Shown: piece after piece, positions 57,801-64,000 of the stretch
How positions within the stretch are numbered: the first letter of the stretch is position 1
How the letters are laid out: each line of letters starts with the position of its first letter
Source of the DNA: Mya arenaria
Lineage: Eukaryota; Mollusca; Bivalvia; Myida; Myidae
Direction: 5' to 3'
Assembly: GCF_026914265.1 (NCBI RefSeq)
Contig: NC_069134.1
Location: 15,779,205-15,843,204 of the forward strand
DNA: 64,000 nucleotides
Made by a program: the position numbers and the translations under genes
Notes under the pieces: model-generated
Databases searched by the model: none
What the model saw: only the letters and a program-made list of their open reading frames with translations
Told to the model about the DNA's origin: nothing

Positions 57801-60800
57801 CCCATGTTGGCCTTTTTCATCGCACTAGCATGTCTGCTAATTTTCCTATCAGGATGCATCATAGTTTTGCCATGTCTGTCTAGTCTCCTGAAGCCCATGT
57901 TGGCCTTTTTCATCGCACTAGCATGTCTGCTAATTTTCCTATCAGGATGCATCATAGTTTTGCCATGTCTGTCTAGTCTCCTGAAGCCCATGTTGGCCTT
58001 TTTCATCGCACTACCATGTCTGCTAATTTTCCTATCAGCATGCATCATAGTTTTGCAGAGTCTGTCTAGTCTCCTGAAGCCCATGTTGGCCTTTTTCATC
58101 GCACTACCATGTCTGCTAATTTTCCTATCAGCATGCATCATAGTTTTCCCATGTCTGTCTAGTCTCCTGAAGCCCATGTTGGCCTTTTTCATCGCACTAC
58201 CATGTCTGCTAATTTTCCTATCAGCATGCATCATAGTTTTGCAGAGTCTGTCTAGTCTCCTGAAGCCCATGTTGGCCTTTTTCATCGCACTAGCATGTCT
58301 GCTAATTTTCCTATCAGCATGCATCATAGTTTTCCCATGTCTGTCTAGTCTCCTGAAGCCCATGTTGGCCTTTTTCATCGCACTACCATGTCTGCTAATT
58401 TTCCTATCAGCATGCATCATAGTTTTGCAGAGTCTGTCTAGTCTCCTGAAGCCCATGTTGGCCTTTTTCATCGCACTAGCATGTCTGCTAATTTTCCTAT
58501 CAGCATGCATCATAGTTTTGCAGAGTCTGTCTAGTCTCCTGAAGCCCATGTTGGCCTTTTTCATCGCACTACCATGTCTGCTAATTTTCCTATCAGCATG
58601 CATCATAGTTTTCCCATGTCTGTCTAGTCTCCTGAAGCCCATGTTGGTCTTTTTCATCGCACTAGCATGTCTGCTAATTTTCCTATCAGCATGCATCATA
58701 GTTTTGCAGAGTCTGTCTAGTCTCCTGAAGCCCATGTTGGCCTTTTTCATCACACTACCATGTCTGCTAATTTTCCTATCAGGATGCATCATAGTTTTGT
58801 CATGTCTGTCTAGTCTCCTGAAGCCCATGTTGGCCTTTTTCATCGCACTAGCATGTCTGCTAATTTTCCTATCAGCATGCATCATAGTTTTGCAGAGTCT
58901 GTCTAGTCTCCTGAAACCCATGTTGGCCTTTTTCATCGCACTAGCATGTCTGCTAATTTTCCTATCAGCATGCATCATAGTTTTGCAGAGTCTGTCTAGT
59001 CTCCTGAAGTCCATGTTGGCCTTTTTCATCGCACTACCATGTCTGCTAATTTTCCTATCAGGATGCATCATAGTTTTGCAGAGTCTGTCTAGTCTCCTGA
59101 AGCCCATGTTGGCCTTTTTCATCGCACTACCATGTCTGCTAATTTTCCTATCAGCATGCATCATAGTTTTGCAGAGTCTGTCTAGTCTCCTGAAGCCCAT
59201 GTTGGCCTTTTTCATCGCACTACCATGTCTGCTAATTTTTCTATCAGCATGCATCATAGTTTTCCCATGTCTGTCTAGTCTCCTGAAGCCCATGTTGGCC
59301 TTTTTCATCGCACTACCATGTCTGCTAATTTTCCTATCAGCATGCATCATAGTTTTGCAGAGTCTGTCTAGTCTCCTGAAGTCCATGTTGGCCTTTTTCA
59401 TCGCACTACCATGTCTGCTAATTTTCCTATCAGCATGCATCATAGTTTTGCAGAGTCTGTCTAGTCTCCTGAAGCCCATGTTGGCCTTTTTCATCGCACT
59501 ACCATGTCTGCTAATTTTCCTATCAGCATGCATCATAGTTTTGCAGAGTCTGTCTAGTCTCCTGAAGCCCATGTTGGCCTTTTTCATCGCACTACCATGT
59601 CTGCTAATTTTCCTGTCAGCATGCATCATAGTTTTGCAGAGTCTGTCTAGTCTCCTGAAGCCCATGTTGGCCTTTTTCATCGCACTAGCATGTCTGCTAA
59701 TTTTCCTGTCAGCATGCATCATAGTTTTGCAGAGTCTGTCTAGTCTCCTGAAGCCCATGTTGGCCTTTTTCATCGCACTAGCATGTCTGCTAATTTTCCT
59801 ATCAGCATGCATCATAGTTTTGCAGAGTCTGTCTAGTCTCCTGAAGTCATGTTGGCCTTTTTCATCGCACTACCATGTCTGCTAATTTTCCTATCAGGAT
59901 GCATCATAGTTTTGCCATGTCTGTCTAGTCTCCTGAAGCCCATGTTGGCCTTTTTCATCGCACTACCATGTCTGCTAATTTTCCTATCAGGATGCATCAT
60001 AGTTTTGCCATGTCTGTCTAGTCTCCTGAAGCCCATGTTGGCCTTTTTCATCGCACTAGCATGTCTGCTAATTTTCCTATCAGCATGCATCATAGTTTTG
60101 CAGAGTCTGTCTAGTCTCCTGAAGCCCATGTTGGCCTTTTTCATCGCACTAGCATGTCTGCTAATTTTCCTATCAGGATGCATCATAGTTTTCCCATGTC
60201 TGTCTAGTCTCCTGAAGCCCATGTTGGCCTTTTTCATCGCACTACCATGTCTGCTAATTTTCCTATCAGCATGCATCATAGTTTTGCAGAGTCTGTCTAG
60301 TCTCCTGAAGCCCATGTTGGCCTTTTTCATCCCACTTCCATGTCTGCTAATTTTCCTATCAGCATGCATCATAGTTTTGCCATGTCTGTCTAGTCTCCTG
60401 AAGCCCATGTTGGCCTTTTTCATCGCACTACCATGTCTGCTAATTTTCCTATCAGCATGCATCATAGTTTTGCAGAGTCTGTCTAGTCTCCTGAAGCCCA
60501 TGTTGGCCTTTTTCATCGCACTAGCATGTCTGCTAATTTTCCTATCAGGATGCATCATAGTTTTGCCATGTCTGTCTAGTCTCCTGAAGCCCATGTTGGC
60601 CTTTTTCATCGCACTAGCATGTCTGCTAATTTTCCTATCAGCATGCATCATAGTTTTGCCATGTCTGTCTAGTCTCCTGAAGCCCATGTTGGCCTTTTTC
60701 ATCGCACTAGCATGTCTGCTAATTTTCCTATCAGGATGCATCATAGTTTTGCCATGTCTGTCTAGTCTCCTGAAGCCCATGTTGGCCTTTTTCATCGCAC

Positions 60801-62815
60801 TAGCATGTCTGCTAATTTTCCTATCAGGATGCATCATAGTTTTCCCATGTCTGTCTAGTCTCCTGAAGCCCATGTTGGCCTTTTTCATCGCACTACCATG
60901 TCTGCTAATTTTCCTATCAGCATGCATCATAGTTTTGCAGAGTCTGTCTAGTCTCCTGAAGCCCATGTTGGCCTTTTTCATCGCACTACCATGTCTGCTA
61001 ATTTTCCTATCAGCATGCATCATAGTTTTGCCATGTCTGTCTAGTCTCCTGAAGCCCATGTTGGCCTTTTTCATCGCACTACCATGTCTGCTAATTTTCC
61101 TATCAGCATGCATCATAGTTTTGCAGAGTCTGTCTAGTCTCCTGAAGCCCATGTTGGCCTTTTTCATCGCACTAGCATGTCTGCTAATTTTCCTATCAGG
61201 ATGCATCATAGTTTTGCCATGTCTGTCTAGTCTCCTGAAGCCCATGTTGGCCTTTTTCATCGCACTAGCATGTCTGCTAATTTTCCTATCAGCATGCATC
61301 ATAGTTTTGCCATGTCTGTCTAGTCTCCTGAAGCCCATGTTGGCCTTTTTCATCGCACTAGCATGTCTGCTAATTTTCCTATCAGGATGCATCATAGTTT
61401 TGCCATGTCTGTCTAGTCTCCTGAAGCCCATGTTGGCCTTTTTCATCGCACTAGCATGTCTGCTAATTTTCCTATCAGGATGCATCATAGTTTTGCCATG
61501 TCTGTCTAGTCTCCTGAAGCCCATGTTGGCCTTTTTCATCGCACTACCATGTCTGCTAATTTTCCTATCAGCATGCATCATAGTTTTGCAGAGTCTGTCT
61601 AGTCTCCTGAAGCCCATGTTGGCCTTTTTCATCGCACTACCATGTCTGCTAATTTTCCTATCAGCATGCATCATAGTTTTCCCATGTCTGTCTAGTCTCC
61701 TGAAGCCCATGTTGGCCTTTTTCATCACACTACCATGTCTGCTAATTTTCCTATCAGCATGCATCATAGTTTTGCAGAGTCTGTCTAGTCTCCTGAAGCC
61801 CATGTTGGCCTTTTTCATCGCACTAGCATGTCTGCTAATTTTCCTATCAGCATGCATCATAGTTTTCCCATGTCTGTCTAGTCTCCTGAAGCCCATGTTG
61901 GCCTTTTTCATCGCACTACCATGTCTGCTAATTTTCCTATCAGCATGCATCATAGTTTTGCAGAGTCTGTCTAGTCTCCTGAAGCCCATGTTGGCCTTTT
62001 TCATCGCACTAGCATGTCTGCTAATTTTCCTATCAGGATGCATCATAGTTTTGCCATGTCTGTCTAGTCTCCTGAAGCCCATGTTGGCCTTTTTCATCGC
62101 ACTACCATGTCTGCTAATTTTCCTATCAGCATGCATCATAGTTTTGCAGAGTCTGTCTAGTCTCCTGAAGCCCATGTTGGCCTTTTTCATCGCACTACCA
62201 TGTCTGCTAATTTTCCTATCAGCATGCATCATAGTTTTCCCATGTCTGTCTAGTCTCCTGAAGCCCATGTTGGCCTTTTTCATCGCACTACCATGTCTGC
62301 TAATTTTCCTATCAGCATGCATCATAGTTTTGCAGAGTCTGTCTAGTCTCCTGAAGCCCATGTTGGCCTTTTTCATCGCACTAGCATGTCTGCTAATTTT
62401 CCTATCAGGATGCATCATAGTTTTGCCATGTCTGTCTAGTCTCCTGAAGCCCATGTTGGCCTTTTTCATCGCACTACCATGTCTGCTAATTTTCCTATCA
62501 GCATGCATCATAGTTTTGCCATGTCTGTCTAGTCTCCTGAAGCCCATGTTGGCCTTTTTCATCGCACTACCATGTCTGCTAATTTTCCTATCAGCATGCA
62601 TCATAGTTTTGCAGAGTCTGTCTAGTCTCCTGAAGCCCATGTTGGCCTTTTTCATCGCACTAGCATGTCTGCTAATTTTCTTATCAGCATGCATCATAGT
62701 TTTCCCATGTCTGTCTAGTCTCCTGAAGCCCATGTTGGCCTTTTTCATCGCACTAGCATGTCTGCTAATTTTCCTATCAGCATGCATCATAGTTTTGCAG
62801 AGTCTGTCTAGTCTC
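51855..62815. repeat. 93-bp tandem array, about 118 units, higher-order structure
   Basis: Each 93-bp unit contains GTCTGTCTAGTCTCCTGAAG, CCATGTTGGCCTTTTTCATC and TGTCTGCTAATTTTCCTATC. The main variable sites are ACCATG/AGCATG, CAGCATGC/CAGGATGC and GCAGAGT/GCCATGT/CCCATGT. Because 93 = 31 x 3, one - frame (MMHADRKISRHGSAMKKANM plus GFRRLDRHGKT) and one + frame (MLAFFIALPCLLIFLSACII) are open throughout, up to 1636 and 1654 codons. Each is broken by the same 1-nt deletion (GAAGTCATG for GAAGCCCATG) at 54915 and 59843. Most likely an intronic satellite. Neither translation resembles a known protein. Confidence 0.95.
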
Positions 62816-63590
62816 AAGCCACCGTCAGCATTTTTCATATCACTGCTGTGTTAGTTGATGCTTGGATCATCGTCCTCAGTGTACTTTGTCATTTTTGTAT
62901 TCTTGTATTCGTCCATTACACTTCTTTCATTTGACACTGACTCTATGTTTTTAATCATCTGTTAAGTTCCATGATAAAATATTATTGTCTGCAGATGATA
63001 ATAGTTTTCAATTTAAGCTTTCAGAAGTAAATGTATATATTTGCTTCAACTTTAATTTTAAGGCTAACCGTAGAATACAAGTTTAAATGGAACTTGTCAT
63101 GCATATCATATAAATTGTGTACAATATCACTCATTTCTTTTATATTGATGAGCACAATTTCGCACAAATAAATAATCTTACTTGAGGGGTCAAAACTATT
63201 TTTTAATCATTTGGTCAAGCCACTGCCAACAAACAAGGATGGACTCAAGGTACAATATGAGATTATGTCAGATTCTTAAAGATGCACTCTTACTTCCATA
63301 AGTATATGATTTACAACAATTAATACCATTATTTTTAATATACCAAAAAAGGATGAATAAATGTATAAAACAATAGTTTTTTGAAAGAAAGGTGCGAAAA
63401 CATGGTATTTCTACCTTATGAAATGATATTATATCACAGTAAATCATTTAGCACTCACCAATCATTTAATATTTTTGCATTTTTAGCTAGGTTTATCACT
63501 GATAATAAATGTTTGGTACACATGTGTATGTATTTATTTTGAATAGGAGTGTCACTTTAAGAAAATGTGAATTCACAGTATTAATAGACA
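62816..63590. other. Flank of the array, nothing recognised
   Basis: AT-rich. The first 50 bases (AAGCCACCGTCAGCATTTTT) are unrelated to the unit. No LMBRD2 exon could be found on the - strand. Confidence 0.5.
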
Positions 63591-64000
63591 AGAGGGCCAA
63601 ATGGCCCTGAATCGCTCACCTGTCATATATTGCACATTCTTCCATTATATACAAATATTGAAAACCTAAGCCTATGAACACGGGGCGTGGCCAATTTTGA
63701 CCCCAGGGCTAAAGTTTGAACAATCTTAATAGTGGTCCGATAAACGATGCTTCATACCAAATATCTAAGGCCTTCGCCTTTTGGTTTCGGAGAAGAAGAT
63801 TACTTACGTTTTCATCATATACATATATAAGGAAACCCATGACCGCCCGGGTGGGGCCATTTTTTGACCCCAGAGCCAAAGATTGAACAATATTGGTACA
63901 AGTCAACTAGATGGTATATCATGCCAAATATCTAAGCTCTAGTCCAAGTAAGTTCAGAGGAGAAGATTTTTGAAGTTTTAACTATAAACATATAGAGAAA
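63591..64000 (+). repeat. Interspersed repeat, cut by the window edge
   Basis: It begins ACAAGAGGGCCAAATGGCCC, then CGCTCACCTG, then monomers with GGGCGTGGCCAATTTTGACC, AAGTTTGAACAATCTT, ACCAAATATCTAAGG and GAGAAGAAGATT. The same family as 42.49-43.83 kb. Continues beyond the window. Confidence 0.8.

Noticed and set aside
2106-62815. CRISPR arrays
   Set aside because: The tandem units are directly contiguous with no unique spacers, and the window is eukaryotic.
51834-62854. Seven long frames as genes on opposing strands
   Set aside because: They mirror one satellite. Variation hits both translations equally by eye and no homolog is recognised. Kept as a finding, not annotated as CDS.
63709-63906. 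65-codon frame on the - strand
   Set aside because: Lies inside an interspersed repeat family also found at 42.5-43.8 kb.

Overview
This is invertebrate nuclear DNA, most likely from a bivalve mollusc. The support is AT-rich sequence with spliced genes, secreted C1q-domain proteins in tandem, and interspersed and tandem repeat families of types I associate with bivalve genomes. The species cannot be fixed from the window. No rRNA, CRISPR, bacterial or intact viral feature was seen.

Layout, left to right. (1) 116-1589, + strand: the last two coding exons of glycogen debranching enzyme (AGL), then its 3' UTR. (2) 2.1-9.5 kb: a 147-bp tandem repeat, two TIR elements, and a 3-kb array of a 38-bp unit with no stop in any sense frame. 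(3) 9.9-18.2 kb: two intact single-exon genes for secreted coiled-coil C1q-domain proteins (A, B) with 3' debris of further copies. (4) 18-27 kb: no gene recognised, many small TIR and foldback elements, and a second copy of the region downstream of AGL. (5) 27.4-30.5 kb: a 21-bp tandem array. (6) 31.6-34.3 kb: a four-exon gene for a secreted TSP1-like plus VWA protein, then a truncated copy. (7) 34.4-42.5 kb: a decayed C1q gene (D), a third C1q gene with an open frame (C), and another C1q remnant (E). (8) 42.5-51.8 kb: an interspersed repeat, then the last three exons of LMBRD2 on the - strand with a possible long 3' UTR carrying a hAT-like MITE. (9) 51.9-62.8 kb: an 11-kb array of about 118 copies of a 93-bp unit, apparently in an LMBRD2 intron. 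One frame on each strand is open for thousands of bases.

The C1q and TSP1/VWA genes suggest a small block of secreted, possibly immune or matrix, lectin-like genes that is duplicating and decaying between two conserved housekeeping genes. Copies B and C share kilobases of flank, including a piece that resembles the AGL 3' UTR. A LINE sits in copy C at a site that is empty in copy B.

I did not find a convincing new molecular system. The strongest oddities are the higher-order structure and dual-strand open frames of the 93-bp array, the nuclear-receptor-like palindromes in the 147-bp array, an R-X-R-R site before the C1q domain in all three intact paralogs, and the relocated AGL 3' UTR segment.
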